A stretch of 64,000 nucleotides of DNA from Actinomycetes bacterium (GCA_024225275.1 JAAEMS010000279.1:35355-99354), one strand, 5' to 3'; positions 43,078 to 52,668 are shown, numbered from the stretch's first letter. Notes: generated by a model not told the origin, from the sequence alone. Made by a program: numbers and translations.

Positions 43078-43976
43078 TCGGCCACCGCGACCGTTCGTTC
43101 AACGAGCTCGTCCAGGGCCAGCTCGCCCATGCCGGCCAGGCTGACCTCGACCCGACCGTTCCACGGCTCGGTCCACGGCAAGGGCACGGCGCGACCCGAC
43201 AGCCCCCAAAGGCCACCCACGGCGGCCGCGTTGCAGTCGGTGTCCCAGCCGGCCGCCACGGTGTCGCCCACCGCGGCTCCGAAGTCGTCGCCGGCGGCCA
43301 CCAGACCCCACACGACCAGGGCCAGATTGTTGACGGTGTGTACCGGCGAGAGGTGGTCGTAGCGCCGATGGATCTCGCCCGGCCCGGCACCTGATGCCGC
43401 GACCTCGAGAGCCAGCCGCATGGCGTCGGCGCAGTCGGAGGTGGCGGGGAGCAGGTCGAGGGCGGCCGACACCGCGCCTACCGCGTCGTGGGCCTCGGGC
43501 AGTGCCGCTGCGATGGCGGCGACGGCCATGGCCCCGGTGAGAGAGCTCGGCGTCGCGGCGGGCCAGATCGGCGGCCTGGTCGGGGTGGCCAGGCAGAACC
43601 CAGCCGTAGAGGTCGGCCCGGATCTGAGCGCCGATCCAGTGGTTGAACTCATTGTCACTGCACTCGGCCAGATCGAACCCGGGCTCGGCACCGGTCGGGA
43701 ATCCATAGCTCGACTTCTGGAGCAGGGTCACCAGGGCCGACCGTTCGGCGGTGAACACGATGCCGCCCGGCAGGTAGCGCAGCCACGCCCGGGCCACGTC
43801 GGCGGTGGCGAGATCGGCGCCCTTCTCCTCGAGCATCAGCAGGGACAGCACCGAGTAGTTGATGTCGTCGTCGGGCTCGGCCCGGTCGAACTGGCCGCGA
43901 CAGCCTTGCCGAGCTGACACCCACTGATCCGCCCCTGCCAGGCCGATCGGATGCGGTCGCGCAGATCGATCTCCAT
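43068..43976 (-). pseudogene. ADP-ribosylglycohydrolase-family gene with two frame breaks
   Basis: From ATG 43976 it reads MEIDLRDRIRSAWQGRISG and CQLGK, then breaks; about 50 residues are missing before CRGQFDRAEPDDDINYSVL in another frame. That frame runs through ARAWLRYLPGGIVF and GWVLPGHPDQAADLARRDA, then breaks again near 43545 and continues as AMAVAAIAAALPEAHD to DTDCNAAAVGGLWG and the stop at 43068. The metal-binding DDD(I/T)NY and DTDCNAA motifs are still recognisable. ADP-ribosylglycohydrolases remove ADP-ribose from proteins or act on related glycosides. The reading frame is clearly broken. Confidence 0.78.
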
Positions 43977-43978
43977 GG

Positions 43979-44449
43979 TCACACTCGGGCTGGCAGCGGA
44001 CAGGAGGTCAGCTCGTAGGTGGCCAGCCGTTGGCGTAGGGCGGCCAGCAACAACCCGATGGCCAGCAGACCCACCAGGGGTTGAACCGGCTCCCACCAGC
44101 TCAACGCCCCCGACACGCCGACCAGCGCCACCACCATCTGGTTGCACACCGGGCATCCGACGGCGAGGAACGACACGAAGCCACCCCACACCGTGCGGGT
44201 CTGCTGGGCCTCGTCGCGCTCGGCCTCACCGTCGAGCCGGATGGCGAACACCAGGCCGATGAGGGCGGTGGTGACGGCCAGGATCAGGTAGTCGATGCCC
44301 CGGACCGGCACCGGCCGGCCGAAGATCGGGGTATCGATCAGATCGGCCGGCACCCCTATGACCACCGCCGCCACGAGGGCGATGGGCACCGCCCTCAGGT
44401 AGGTACGCCCGGGTAGGGACCGCAGCTGGGAAAGGGTCGAACCGGGCAC
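43979..44449 (-). CDS. Four-helix membrane protein with GCPVCN motif
   Basis: A 156-residue protein with four hydrophobic helices (about 20-36, 50-68, 88-115 and 122-140). A cysteine pair in the third, GCPVCNQMVVALVG, could bind metal or haem or form a redox disulfide. The second inter-helix loop is charged (DGEAERDEAQQ). GTG at 44447-44449 follows TACGGT by 7 nt, suggesting a leaderless start. I do not recognise a named family. It lies upstream of the broken ADP-ribosylglycohydrolase gene with 2 nt between them. Confidence 0.7.
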   Translation of the reverse strand: MPGSTLSQLRSLPGRTYLRAVPIALVAAVVIGVPADLIDTPIFGRPVPVRGIDYLILAVTTALIGLVFAIRLDGEAERDEAQQTRTVWGGFVSFLAVGCPVCNQMVVALVGVSGALSWWEPVQPLVGLLAIGLLLAALRQRLATYELTSCPLPARV

Positions 44450-44571
44450 CCGACGGACCGTAGCGCGCCACCGCGGTCCTTGGTTCTCGGCTCATCGGTC
44501 CGACGCCGACGACTGTCTCTTCTCGGTGAAGATCACCGCGGGGTGCCAGGACGCCCCCGCCCAGCTGCGCC

Positions 44572-45768
44572 TCAGCTCAGTACGGCTCGGGCCGCGTCGC
44601 CGGCGAACCGTTCGAGGCTGGCCACCGGGTGATTGCGCATGGCCAGCAGGTCTCGCATGAACCGCTGGAGGGGGTTGTCGCGGAACATCACCCCGCCGCC
44701 GGCGGTGGCGAACATACCCAGGGCCGCCTCGAGCGAGTCGGGGATCGTGCGGGCACCGAGGTAGTGGAGCCTACGCTGGGCCACCGGATCGAGAGCCTCA
44801 CCCCGGCACGCCACCGCGTAGAGCTCGTCCCACGCCGACACCATCGACCGGGTGAGCATGTCGACCCGGTTGAGGCCCTCGGCCAACCGGAGCTGGAGCT
44901 CGGGCTTCTGGGCCACTCCGGGACCACCGAAGCCGGGCACCCGATGGCGGGACTGGCGGACCCACTCCTCGGCGAACCCGGTTACCGCGCCCAGAGCCGG
45001 GCCGGCGATGCCCCAACTGAAGAGATCGAGGAATGAGTGGCGATAGAGGGGCGAGTCGTTGATGTCCCAACCGGGCCGTTCGAAGCTCGGGTCGTTGAAC
45101 TCGGTCATCAGGTGGGTTCGGTAGGCCGGCACCCGTACCCCCTCGATTCGCAGGGCCCGGCTCCCGGTGCCAGCCAGGCCGGTGACGTCCCAGCTGTCCT
45201 CGTCGATGGCGAAGTCGTCGCGGCCCACGAGGAAGACGCGGGGCCCGAGCTGTTCCTGACCCTCGACCAGGGCCGCCAGCAGAGCCCAGCCGGCGTGATC
45301 CACTCCGCTCGAGAAGCCCCACCAGCCACTGACCCAGTAGTCGTCGCCCTCGGGGCGGGCCGATCCGGTGGGTGCGTACGACGACGAGACCAGCGCCGTG
45401 GGATCGGGACCCCACACATCGGCTTGAGCATCGGGGTGCATGCACGCCACCTCCCACGGGTGCATGCCCAGCACCGAGGCCACCCATCCGGTTGAGGCAC
45501 AGGCCGATCCGAGCAGCACCACCCCGCGGAAGAAGGTGGCAGGATCGAGCTGGAGGCCGTCCCATCGGCGGGGCTGGAGGCCGGCCAGAACGCCGGCCTC
45601 GATCAGCTCGCCAATGGTTTCGTCGGGGATCCGGCCTCGCTGCTCGGTGGCCGCGGCCCGGTCGCGGATGCCGGGGAGCAGGTCGCGGACCCGGCCGAGG
45701 AAGTCGTCGGGATCGACAACCGGCCCGGCGGACGTGGTCTGGGTGGGTACGTTCTCGGTGGTGGCCAT
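44572..45768 (-). CDS. HsaA-like flavin-dependent hydroxylase (acyl-CoA dehydrogenase fold)
   Basis: A 398-residue protein of the group D flavin monooxygenases. LLPGIRDRAAATEQRGRIPD, then ACASTGWVASVLGMHPW and WGFSSGVDHAGW match HsaA, which hydroxylates the steroid-derived phenol 3-HSA with FMNH2 supplied by a reductase. No reductase is adjacent. It lies 15 nt after a VOC-family dioxygenase-like gene and downstream of a TetR gene on the same strand, an order like hsa-type aromatic modules. Other aromatic hydroxylations are equally possible. Confidence 0.83.
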   Translation of the reverse strand: MATTENVPTQTTSAGPVVDPDDFLGRVRDLLPGIRDRAAATEQRGRIPDETIGELIEAGVLAGLQPRRWDGLQLDPATFFRGVVLLGSACASTGWVASVLGMHPWEVACMHPDAQADVWGPDPTALVSSSYAPTGSARPEGDDYWVSGWWGFSSGVDHAGWALLAALVEGQEQLGPRVFLVGRDDFAIDEDSWDVTGLAGTGSRALRIEGVRVPAYRTHLMTEFNDPSFERPGWDINDSPLYRHSFLDLFSWGIAGPALGAVTGFAEEWVRQSRHRVPGFGGPGVAQKPELQLRLAEGLNRVDMLTRSMVSAWDELYAVACRGEALDPVAQRRLHYLGARTIPDSLEAALGMFATAGGGVMFRDNPLQRFMRDLLAMRNHPVASLERFAGDAARAVLS

Positions 45769-45783
45769 GGGGCGCCTCGGGGA

Positions 45784-46344
45784 TCAGTCGCCGGCCAGAG
45801 CGGGAACGGTCACCGACTCCTGGTCGGAGCGGAACACCCGGGCCGTGAGGTCTTCTCCCGCCCGGTGAGCGGCCAGCAACTCATCGGGGTCGAAGTCTTC
45901 ACCGATGGGGTTGGCGGCGAAGGCCGCTCCCTCCATGAATTCGTTCGCCGCGTCCACGTCGAGCACATCGATCTGGAACTCGGAACGGTTGCCGTCGGGG
46001 TCCTCGTAGTACATCGACAGCGTCATCCCGTGCCGGAGGCGCGTGACCGGCGTGATGCCCATGTCGCGGAGCCGCTCGTAGGTGTCCATCAGCCCGTTGA
46101 TGGTGTCCCAGGTGTACGCCACATGGTGCACACCCACTGGATCGCGGCGTCGGCCATCGCCTTCGGATGCCGGTCCGAGGTTCAAGAAGGCAAGCCGATG
46201 ATGCTCCTCGTCGTAGGTGAGGAAGGTGAGCTTGTCGTTGGCGTGCTGGGTCTTGGCCTCGAAGACCCTGGTGTACCAGTCGATCATCTGGTCGTAGTGG
46301 TGGGTGGCGTAGACGACGTGGGCGAGCTTGCTGGGTGCGACCAT
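45784..46344 (-). CDS. VOC-family extradiol dioxygenase-like protein
   Basis: A 186-residue single-module vicinal oxygen chelate protein. LAHVVYATHHYDQMIDWY holds the first metal histidine, GVHHVAYTW the second, and GNRSEFQID the glutamate, the His-His-Glu set of Fe(II) extradiol dioxygenases. It has one BphC-like half, not the two of HsaC or BphC, so it may act on a different catechol or be a non-oxygenase VOC enzyme. The HsaA-like gene follows after 15 nt, so the two probably act in succession. Confidence 0.82.
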   Translation of the reverse strand: MVAPSKLAHVVYATHHYDQMIDWYTRVFEAKTQHANDKLTFLTYDEEHHRLAFLNLGPASEGDGRRRDPVGVHHVAYTWDTINGLMDTYERLRDMGITPVTRLRHGMTLSMYYEDPDGNRSEFQIDVLDVDAANEFMEGAAFAANPIGEDFDPDELLAAHRAGEDLTARVFRSDQESVTVPALAGD

Positions 46345-46383
46345 GACGGCCTCCTGGATGGATCGGGTCGGTGGTTGAACGGT

Positions 46384-47040
46384 TCAGTGTTGGGGTCGGT
46401 ACGAGGGGAGGAGCATGGCGACCAGAGAGTCGGCGTGGTCGGCAACCGCGCCCGACGAGTCGGGCTCGATGCCGAGGAGGCGGGCTTCGGGGGCGTTGGC
46501 GTACAGCAGGGACGCCGCCCCGATGACCATGTGATAGAGCACGTCGACGGGCAGAGGGGCGGCCATAGCCTGGTCGGTGAGGGAAATCCAGCGACGCCCC
46601 AGGTCGCGATGACGCCACTCGAGATGGTTGGACACCAGCCAGGTCAGGCGGTCGCTGGGGGCGGTGCCTTCGTGCATCATGATGCGGTTGAGCTCGGGAC
46701 GTCGTGACGCGAACACGACGAGTCCCCGGATGATGGCGGCGAACACCGCGGGCTCGTCGGTGGGGTCGATGCCCGCCACGTGCTCGGCGATGACCACATC
46801 GAGCTCGCCCAGGAGCCGTTCCAGACAGAGCCGCCAGAGCTCGTCCTTGGACTCGAAGTGGTAGTTGATCTGGGGTTGGTGGGCCCCGGCCCGCGAGGCA
46901 ATGGCTCGGGTGGAGGCACCGTCGAACCCGTTGGCCGCGAACTCGACCAGCGCCGCCTCTATCAGACGGTCGCGCGTCTCCTCGGTTCCCCGATTGACCC
47001 TCCCCCGACCGGAGGCCGGGGCGTCGGCCGTCCGCACCAT
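46384..47040 (-). CDS. TetR family regulator of the VOC/hydroxylase operon
   Basis: A 218-residue repressor. The DNA-binding helices are in ALVEFAANGFDGASTRAIA and GAHQPQINYHFESKDELW (residues about 30-75). A C-terminal DUF1956/TetR_C-like region follows. It is the first gene of a run that continues, after 39 nt, into the VOC and HsaA-like genes. A TAACAT box lies 6 nt before the ATG, so the mRNA is leaderless, and a palindrome overlapping that box fits autoregulation of the whole operon. Confidence 0.88.
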   Translation of the reverse strand: MVRTADAPASGRGRVNRGTEETRDRLIEAALVEFAANGFDGASTRAIASRAGAHQPQINYHFESKDELWRLCLERLLGELDVVIAEHVAGIDPTDEPAVFAAIIRGLVVFASRRPELNRIMMHEGTAPSDRLTWLVSNHLEWRHRDLGRRWISLTDQAMAAPLPVDVLYHMVIGAASLLYANAPEARLLGIEPDSSGAVADHADSLVAMLLPSYRPQH

Positions 47041-47046
47041 GTCTAA

Positions 47047-47063
47047 ATGTTATCGACCGATAA
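47047..47063 (-). promoter_or_regulatory. Leaderless promoter and TetR-type operator
   Basis: On the minus strand TAACAT (47047-47052) precedes the ATG of the TetR gene by 6 nt. It overlaps the exact palindrome TTATCG-ac-CGATAA (47050-47063). A repressor bound there would cover the -10 box. Autoregulation is inferred from position. Confidence 0.6.
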
Positions 47064-47220
47064 AACTCCTGTCGAGCAGCCATGTACTTCCAGCCGGTGT
47101 TCTCGGCACCCGTCGACCCATGATCACGGGTTCCTGCGGGCCTGATCCGTTCGGCCCATCTATGTCTCAGAGGGTCATTCCGGCCCGCATTTTCGCCGAC
47201 TTCAAGTATTGGAAGGTGAG

Positions 47221-50200
47221 ATGTCACACCAATCGAACAAGTGGGACAGCCGGCCCGTATTCGCGGGCGCGGTGCGGGCCTTCGTCCTCGTCGCGCCCAT
47301 TCTCTTCGCCATCATCGCGGTGCTTGTCCTGGGCCGGGCGATACCTCGCCCGCCAGGACTCGTGCCCACGGTCCTCTGGTGGATCGGCCTCACCATGGTA
47401 TCCACCCTCGTGTTGTGGTCGATCGACAAGCTCCTCCGCCGCCTCCTGCCCGTCGTAGCCCTGTTCAAGCTCTCCCTGGCCTTCCCCGATCACGCCCCAT
47501 CGCGGTTCAAGACCGCCATCCGCTCCGGCACCGTCCGACAACTGGAACGGCAGGTGGCCTCGGGGCAGCTGTCGCGCGCTACACCCCAGGAGGCGGCCGA
47601 ACAGCTCATTGCCCTGGCCGCCACTCTCAACGAGCACGACCGCCTGACCCGCGGGCACACCGAACGGGTGAGGGCCTACTCGGCGATGATCGGCGAGGAA
47701 ATGGGGCTCGACGAGACGGAGCTCGAGTTCCTGAACTGGTCAGGGCTCGTGCACGACATCGGCAAGCTGAGCGTGCCATCCGAAATTCTCAACAAACCGG
47801 GCAAGCTCGACGAGGCGGAGTGGGCCATCCTGCGCGAGCATCCGGCCCACGCCGACGTCCTCATCGAACCCCTGCGGCCGTGGTTGGGCGAATGGGCCGA
47901 GTCGGCCACCCAGCATCACGAGCGATTCGACGGCGCCGGGTACCCGAACGGCCTGTCCGGCTATGAGATCTCCCGGGCCGGGCGGATCGTGGCGGTGGCC
48001 GACGCCTACGACGTGATGACGTCGGTCCGCTCCTACAAGAAGGCGACGACCGCCACCGAAGCCCGCCGCGAGCTGGCCCGCCACGCCGGCGACCAGTTCG
48101 ACCCGGAGGTGGTCCGCGCCTTCCTGAACGTCGCCATTGGCCGGCTCCGGCTGGTGATGGGCCCGCTCTCGTCATTGGTCCAGTTCCCGGCTGGTAGTGC
48201 CTCGCTCGGTTCGGCGGCCGCGACGACCGCGGGAGCGGCGGCCAGTGTGGCCGTCGCAGCCCTGGTCGGGGTGCCCGCGGCCGAGCCGGCCGAGCCGGCC
48301 CCCCCGGCCCCCGACGCAGTGGCGTTCGTCGCCGCCGACGCCCCCGATCTTGTCATCGACGGGATGGAGGATCAGGTGCTCTCGGTTGATATCGGGACCG
48401 AATCCCCCCTCGCGATTCGGTCGCTCACCATCATCGAGGAGTCCAGATACGGCGTCGCAACCGTCGACGGCGACGTCATCCGGTTCACTCCGAATCCGGA
48501 CACCAACGGGGTCACGTCACTCACCTACAAGGCGTGCTTCAGCGACGACACCTGCGACGAAGGCACGCTCACCCTGGCCCTCACCCCGGTCAACGACGCC
48601 CCCCGACCCGTCGATGACACGGCAACCGTGGCCGAAGACGAGTCGGTAACGGTCAACGTGTTGGCCAACGACCTGGATGTCGACGGGGGTGAACTCCGGG
48701 TCACCGACTTCACCGTCAGCTGGCCCGATCACGAGCCCTCCGAGCTCGGGGTCGAGCTGGCACCCGGCGGACTCACCATCACCCCGGCTCCGGATCAGTG
48801 GGGTCACGCCAGAATCGTCTACGAGGTGACCGAACCCGACGGCCTGACCGACGAAGCGACCGTTCGGGTCGAGGTGACCCCGGTCAACGACAGCCCCGAG
48901 GCCGCCAACGACGTTGCCGTGGTGATCGAGAACCGGGCGACCACTATCGATGTGCTGGCCAACGACACCGATATCGACGACGACGCGCTGAGCATCGTGT
49001 CGATCAGCTCCCTTGCGGGCGGCACCGCCACCATCGTTGGAGACCAGGTCCGTTTCACCCCCTTCACCCGGTACGTGGGTGAGGGCAGTTTCCGCTATAC
49101 CGCCAGCGACGGAAACGGGGGCATCTCGACCGCGGAGGCCGCGCTCGAGATCGTTCCCGTGGGGACCCTGCCCGCCCTGGTCGACGACGTGGCCGGCGCT
49201 TTCGAGGACACCCCGACCACCATCGATGTCCTGGCCAACGACAGCTCGATCGACGCAACGGTGGATCCGGCAACCCTGCGCATCGACCAGCCGCCCACGG
49301 CCGGCGCCACCTCGGTCGTCGATGGTGTCGTTCGCTACACGCCGGGCGCCGACTGGTCGGGCTCCGACTCGTTCGACTACCTCGCCTGCGACACCAACGA
49401 CTACTGCGGAACGGCCACCGTGACGGTGACCGTGACCGCGGTCAATGACGCTCCCAGCTTCGGGGCCGGAGCCGACCAGACCGTTCCCGAGGATCACGCC
49501 CCGGTGACCGTGGCCGGCTGGGCCTCGGGGCTCACGGTCGACCCGACCGACGAATCCACCCAGACCGCAGTGTTCGTCGTGACGACCGTCGACCCCAGCC
49601 TGTTCAGCTCCCAGCCCGCCATCGACCCGGCCGGCACCCTCACCTACTCCCTGGCCGCCGACGCCAACGGCACGACAACCGCCTCAGTGACCATGGTCGA
49701 CGACGGGGGTACCGCGAACGGCGGGTCCGACACGAGCCCGGCCCACACTCTCTCCTTCACCATCCTGCCCAGCAACGATGCCCCCAGCTTCGGGGCCGGA
49801 GCCGACCAGACGGTTGCCGAAGACAGCGGCCCGACGGTGGTGCCCGGCTGGGCCACCGGAATCAGCCCCGGCCCGGCCGACGAATCCGGACAGGCCACCG
49901 TCTTCGGATCGGTCACTGCCGGTCCAGGCCTGTTCACGGTCACCCCGGCCGTCGCGCCAGACGGCACCCTGAGTTTCACCCCCGCGCCCGACGCCAACGG
50001 CACCACGACGGTGACGGTGAGTGTCCAGGACGATGGGGGCACTGAGAACGCCGGCATCGATACCAGCCCCAACCACACCCTGACGGTGACGATCACCGCG
50101 TCGAATGACGCACCGGTGGCCAACGACGACGCGGGAGCCGGGTACTCGACCAGCGAGGACACCGCCCTCATCACCCCCGACGTCACCACCAACGACACCG

Positions 50201-52668
50201 ATGTCGATGACCCGATCGATCCTGGGTCCGTGGTGCTGATGGCCAACGGCACCAACGGCACCGCGGTGAGCAATGGTGACGGCAGCTTCACCTACACCCC
50301 TGACCCCAACTGGTCGGGCACCGACACCTTCACCTACACCATCACCGACCCCGAACCCCTCACCTCCAACCAGGCCACCATCACCGTGGTGGTCAGCCCG
50401 GTCAACGACGCTCCCGTCGTCACCAACCCGGAAGCCCAGACCGCCGATGCCGGACTTGGCTTCAACCTCCAGATCATGGCGACGGATATCGAGTTCGACG
50501 ACTTGTCCTACGGCGCAGCCGGTCTCCCTGCCGGCTTGAGCATCAGCGGCACCGGGCTCATCTCCGGGACGACAGACCCCGGAGCGGTTGGGATCCACTC
50601 GGTCGACGTCACCGTGACCGATGACGGCACCCCGAATGAGGCCACGATCATGAACTTCGTCATCGACGTGGCTCCCCACACAGCCTCGACCCACGCCGGG
50701 TCGATCGTGATCAACGAAGTCCTCCACAAACAGGCCGGCAATCCGCTCGAGGAGTTCGTGGAGCTGTACAACGCCGGAGGTAGCGCCGTCGATCTCACCG
50801 GGTGGACACTGGCCGACGCCAATCTCAAGGTCGACGGGATGAGCAGCCTGAACTACACCGTCCCGGCCACCGACCACTGGGGCACCACTTCGGTACTCCA
50901 GCCCGGCGAGTACGCCGTGATCTGGTTGGTGTACGACGGCGCCACCCTACCGCCCGTGACCAATCCGGCTTCCGGCCTCGAGTTCGTGGTCAATGATCCC
51001 GCCGAGAAACTCGGCGCCAGCGGTGACGTGCTCTGGCTACTCGACACACCGTCCACCATCGTCGACCACGTCGCCTACGGCGTGACCGCCGGCATGACCG
51101 GTCCGGCCTCAGCCCTCGGCCTGTGGAACGACAGCGCCCAGCTGTCGCTGAACACCGCACCAGGGCAGTCGATCTCCCTGAGCCCCAACGGAGTCGACGG
51201 CAACACCAGCGCCTGTTGGGAGAGAACCGGTAGCGGTGACGCCGCCGGACGCTGCCCGGGCGCCCTGGCAACCTACGACTCCGACTCCATCGGAGGTCTG
51301 AGAACCAGTGTTGCCCTCTACAACAACTCTGCCGGGGCCGACGCCGGCGGGCCCTACGCCATCGCCGAGGGGGATGGCCTCGTGCTCAACGGTTCCGGGG
51401 CCGCGGGCACCCCTATCGAGTGGCATTGGGACCTCGACAACGATGGGCAGTACGACGACGCATCGGGCATGAACCCATCACTGTCGTGGGCCACCCTCGC
51501 GAGCCTGGGCATCGACGACGACGGTGTGTACCCGATCGCCCTGGAGGTCGACGACGGCACCGGACGATCCACCACCACCGTCACGGTCACCAACGTGGCC
51601 CCCGCTCTCAGTACAAGTGGCACCTCGACCGCGAGTACCGCAGCTCCCTATTCACTGAATCTGGGAGCAGTGGATCCCGGAGCCGACACCATCGCCAGCT
51701 GGACCATCAACTGGGGCGACGGCACGATCGACACGATCCCCGGCAACCCCGCCACCGCGACACACACATACAGTTCGCCGGGCTTCACCTTCGACATTCT
51801 TGCTTCCGCAACCGACGAAGACGGAACCTACTTCCGCAACGAACTGCTGGTCCCCAGCTACGACGGCGACACGGTCTTCCGTTTCGCAGCGGAGACCGGT
51901 GCCTTCTCCGAGGTATTCGCCACGGCGGACGACCCCACGGAGGGAATCATCGGACCCGACGGCCGACTGTATGTGAGCGGCGATCTCTCGAGCAACGTCT
52001 TGCGCTACAACGCAACCACAGGCGCATACATCGACGAGTTCGTCACCGCCGGTGAAGGCGGACTCAACAGCGCAGAAGGGATGGCCTTTGGACCTGACGG
52101 CCACCTATACGTCGGGGACTGGAGCTCGGACCGTGTCCTGCGTTTCGACGGAACCACCGGTGCGTTCATCGACATCTTCGCCGACAGCGGGATCAGGCAA
52201 CCCTACGATCTCATCTTCGGCCCGGATTCCAATCTCTACGTGGGCAACTACAACAACCATTCAATAGTTCGACTCGATGGAACTTCGGGGGCCTTGGTCG
52301 ACACTTTTGTGGGCGCCGGCAGTGGCGGCCTCAACAAACCAGAACAGATGACCTTCGGACCTGATGGGAACCTGTACGTCGCCAGCTTCAATTCGGGAGA
52401 GGTGCTTCGCTACAACGGTACGACCGGTGCCTTCATCGATGTGTTCATAGCTGCCGGCGGCGTTGCCGACCTCGACAAGGCATCCGGCTTGGCCTTCGGG
52501 CCCGACGGCCATCTCTATGTCGGGGACCACGTCGACCATATGATCCTGCGGTTCCACGGCGACACAGGGGCATTCCTCGGCGAATACGTCACGATGGCGG
52601 CGGGCGGGCTGTCCCGGCCCCACCTCATGACATTCCTGCCCGACCAGCAGGTCACTGTCACGGGCTGA
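47221..52668 (+). CDS. HD-GYP phosphodiesterase fused to a giant extracellular cadherin-like/LTD/PKD/NHL ectodomain
   Basis: A 1,815-residue protein. Two membrane helices (about 18-38 and 50-67) lead to a cytoplasmic HD-GYP domain (about 130-305) with HDIGK (His178, Asp179), HHERFDGAGYP (GYP at 240-242) and VADAYD, all residues needed for c-di-GMP hydrolysis. An Ala/Val-rich helix (about 328-352) then crosses the membrane. Outside follow cadherin-like repeats (about 370-1155, with NDxPVANDD and VLANDTDxD motifs), a lamin-tail domain (about 1160-1355, IVINEVLH and EFVELYN), two PKD-like domains (1370-1540) and six NHL-like repeats (1545-1811, FGPDGHLYVGD). ATG at 47221 has GGAAGG 4 nt upstream. 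The fusion suggests surface binding that changes c-di-GMP, or the reverse. Confidence 0.85.
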   Translation: MSHQSNKWDSRPVFAGAVRAFVLVAPILFAIIAVLVLGRAIPRPPGLVPTVLWWIGLTMVSTLVLWSIDKLLRRLLPVVALFKLSLAFPDHAPSRFKTAIRSGTVRQLERQVASGQLSRATPQEAAEQLIALAATLNEHDRLTRGHTERVRAYSAMIGEEMGLDETELEFLNWSGLVHDIGKLSVPSEILNKPGKLDEAEWAILREHPAHADVLIEPLRPWLGEWAESATQHHERFDGAGYPNGLSGYEISRAGRIVAVADAYDVMTSVRSYKKATTATEARRELARHAGDQFDPEVVRAFLNVAIGRLRLVMGPLSSLVQFPAGSASLGSAAATTAGAAASVAVAALVGVPAAEPAEPAPPAPDAVAFVAADAPDLVIDGMEDQVLSVDIGTESPLAIRSLTIIEESRYGVATVDGDVIRFTPNPDTNGVTSLTYKACFSDDTCDEGTLTLALTPVNDAPRPVDDTATVAEDESVTVNVLANDLDVDGGELRVTDFTVSWPDHEPSELGVELAPGGLTITPAPDQWGHARIVYEVTEPDGLTDEATVRVEVTPVNDSPEAANDVAVVIENRATTIDVLANDTDIDDDALSIVSISSLAGGTATIVGDQVRFTPFTRYVGEGSFRYTASDGNGGISTAEAALEIVPVGTLPALVDDVAGAFEDTPTTIDVLANDSSIDATVDPATLRIDQPPTAGATSVVDGVVRYTPGADWSGSDSFDYLACDTNDYCGTATVTVTVTAVNDAPSFGAGADQTVPEDHAPVTVAGWASGLTVDPTDESTQTAVFVVTTVDPSLFSSQPAIDPAGTLTYSLAADANGTTTASVTMVDDGGTANGGSDTSPAHTLSFTILPSNDAPSFGAGADQTVAEDSGPTVVPGWATGISPGPADESGQATVFGSVTAGPGLFTVTPAVAPDGTLSFTPAPDANGTTTVTVSVQDDGGTENAGIDTSPNHTLTVTITASNDAPVANDDAGAGYSTSEDTALITPDVTTNDTDVDDPIDPGSVVLMANGTNGTAVSNGDGSFTYTPDPNWSGTDTFTYTITDPEPLTSNQATITVVVSPVNDAPVVTNPEAQTADAGLGFNLQIMATDIEFDDLSYGAAGLPAGLSISGTGLISGTTDPGAVGIHSVDVTVTDDGTPNEATIMNFVIDVAPHTASTHAGSIVINEVLHKQAGNPLEEFVELYNAGGSAVDLTGWTLADANLKVDGMSSLNYTVPATDHWGTTSVLQPGEYAVIWLVYDGATLPPVTNPASGLEFVVNDPAEKLGASGDVLWLLDTPSTIVDHVAYGVTAGMTGPASALGLWNDSAQLSLNTAPGQSISLSPNGVDGNTSACWERTGSGDAAGRCPGALATYDSDSIGGLRTSVALYNNSAGADAGGPYAIAEGDGLVLNGSGAAGTPIEWHWDLDNDGQYDDASGMNPSLSWATLASLGIDDDGVYPIALEVDDGTGRSTTTVTVTNVAPALSTSGTSTASTAAPYSLNLGAVDPGADTIASWTINWGDGTIDTIPGNPATATHTYSSPGFTFDILASATDEDGTYFRNELLVPSYDGDTVFRFAAETGAFSEVFATADDPTEGIIGPDGRLYVSGDLSSNVLRYNATTGAYIDEFVTAGEGGLNSAEGMAFGPDGHLYVGDWSSDRVLRFDGTTGAFIDIFADSGIRQPYDLIFGPDSNLYVGNYNNHSIVRLDGTSGALVDTFVGAGSGGLNKPEQMTFGPDGNLYVASFNSGEVLRYNGTTGAFIDVFIAAGGVADLDKASGLAFGPDGHLYVGDHVDHMILRFHGDTGAFLGEYVTMAAGGLSRPHLMTFLPDQQVTVTG
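49453..49811 (+). repeat. 330-bp tandem duplication inside the ectodomain
   Basis: A 29-nt exact match beginning CCCAGCTTCGGGGCC occurs at 49453-49481 and 49783-49811, exactly 110 codons apart. The encoded repeats share NDAPSFGAGADQTV and then diverge. It marks a recent repeat expansion. Confidence 0.85.
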
